Of a stretch of DNA of 64,000 nt, positions 63,639 to 64,000 are shown in pieces. Where the stretch lies: NCBI RefSeq assembly GCF_000426465.1, contig NZ_AUFK01000014.1, positions 124,001-188,000 of the forward strand, in the 5' to 3' direction. Source of the DNA: Epilithonimonas caeni DSM 17710 (GTDB lineage Bacteria; Bacteroidota; Bacteroidia; Flavobacteriales; Weeksellaceae). Position 1 is the stretch's first letter. Every line of letters starts with the position of its first letter. The notes under the pieces are model-generated. The model worked only from the letters and a program-made list of their open reading frames with translations, was not told where the DNA came from and searched no databases. A program made the translations under genes and the position numbers.

Positions 63639-64000
63639 ATGATCAATCTAATTTATAAAGCGCTTAACATCATACCAAAAACAATCGTAAAGATTGAAAA
63701 ACTTTATTCTTTCAGCATCCTCAATTCTCATTCCGGGGTCAGGCTTCATTCTGACTTGAAGATTGGTAAGGCAACAGCTTTTGAATTGGATGATAACGCC
63801 AAATTTGAAATTGGAAAAAACGTCATTTGGAGAGATCATAACGCTATCAGGATCAGAAAAGGAGGCACTCTTATTTTTGGAAACAATGTGGATCTCAGTC
63901 ATTATATTTCTATCAATTGCCTTGATAAAATCGCCTTTGGAGACAACACTTGTGTTGCAGAAGGATGCAAGTTCTATGACCACGACCATGCTTTCGACAC
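63639..64000 (+). CDS. Left-handed beta-helix (hexapeptide) acyltransferase-like protein, N-terminal part
   Basis: Open to the window end: MINLIYKALNIIPKTIVKIE, then hexapeptide-like turns (DLKIGKATAFELDDNAKFEI, GTLIFGNNVDLSHYISIN, IAFGDNTCVAEGCKFYDHDH). The repeats and the HDH near the end resemble the acyl/acetyltransferases of polysaccharide clusters (WbbJ/maa type). It starts 12 bases after the SDR gene, so it belongs to the same operon. Its 3' part lies outside the window. Confidence 0.75.
   Translation, partial: MINLIYKALNIIPKTIVKIEKLYSFSILNSHSGVRLHSDLKIGKATAFELDDNAKFEIGKNVIWRDHNAIRIRKGGTLIFGNNVDLSHYISINCLDKIAFGDNTCVAEGCKFYDHDHAFD

Overview
The window looks like a chromosomal segment of a Bacteroidota bacterium of the Flavobacteriia, most like Chryseobacterium and related Weeksellaceae. 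The reasons are: secreted proteins ending in type IX secretion (T9SS) type A sorting domains; TonB-type outer-membrane barrels; a fused CcoN-CcoO oxidase subunit; a fused IcmF mutase; low GC; few Shine-Dalgarno sites; and promoters of the flavobacterial TTG-N19-TAnnTTTG type. I see no rRNA, tRNA, CRISPR array, prophage or transposase gene.

Layout. Positions 1-6.8 kb (minus strand) hold the str/S10 ribosomal cluster rpsL-rpsG-fusA-rpsJ. It then stops at a terminator and is separated from rplC by 3.2 kb carrying a T9SS metalloprotease and a small membrane protein; rplC has its own promoter. 7-18 kb holds dps, a GT-C membrane glycosyltransferase, a secreted leucine-rich-repeat protein, icmF, another T9SS protein, an FAD oxidoreductase and a secreted YciI-like protein. 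18-21.3 kb (minus) is a compact ECF sigma / single-pass membrane protein / DUF4252-GIN / DUF4252 lipoprotein operon. 21.3-29.7 kb holds a repeat-rich gap, a serine hydrolase, a 2-hydroxyacid dehydrogenase, a thioesterase, an HU-domain membrane protein, a small T9SS protein behind a nested dyad element, and a TonB receptor under a TPP riboswitch, which marks it as a thiamin-type outer-membrane transporter. 30-35.3 kb carries two different aconitases in tandem (AcnB and mitochondrial type). 35.4-42 kb is housekeeping: zinc peptidase, ribH, a TPR membrane protein, apt, lipoproteins, RapZ-C, a sugar nucleotidyltransferase and a LOG protein.

42-51.7 kb is the cbb3 oxidase locus (ccoI, ccoS, ccoNO, ccoQ, ccoP, ccoG, ccoH, SafE) with a divergent Crp/Fnr regulator. 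Two TGAC-N4-GTCA palindromes lie exactly where such a regulator would act, one before ccoS and one between ccoI and the regulator gene. A predicted three-way-junction RNA ending in a U-run sits between ccoP and ccoG.

51.8-64 kb holds panB, a lipoprotein hydrolase, an RluA pseudouridine synthase, two tandem outer-membrane barrels divergent from a LytS/LytTR two-component pair, and the start of an ACP / acyl-ligase / SDR / left-handed beta-helix transferase operon that runs off the window.

Beyond genes, the most striking signals are: (i) three diverged copies of a large hairpin repeat, each just downstream of a stop codon and in the same orientation as the gene before it; (ii) a short palindromic repeat (CCCTTCGACA-G/A-GCTCAGG) that occurs inside one of these copies and also in frame inside icmF; (iii) the split S10 operon; and (iv) the structured ccoP-ccoG junction.
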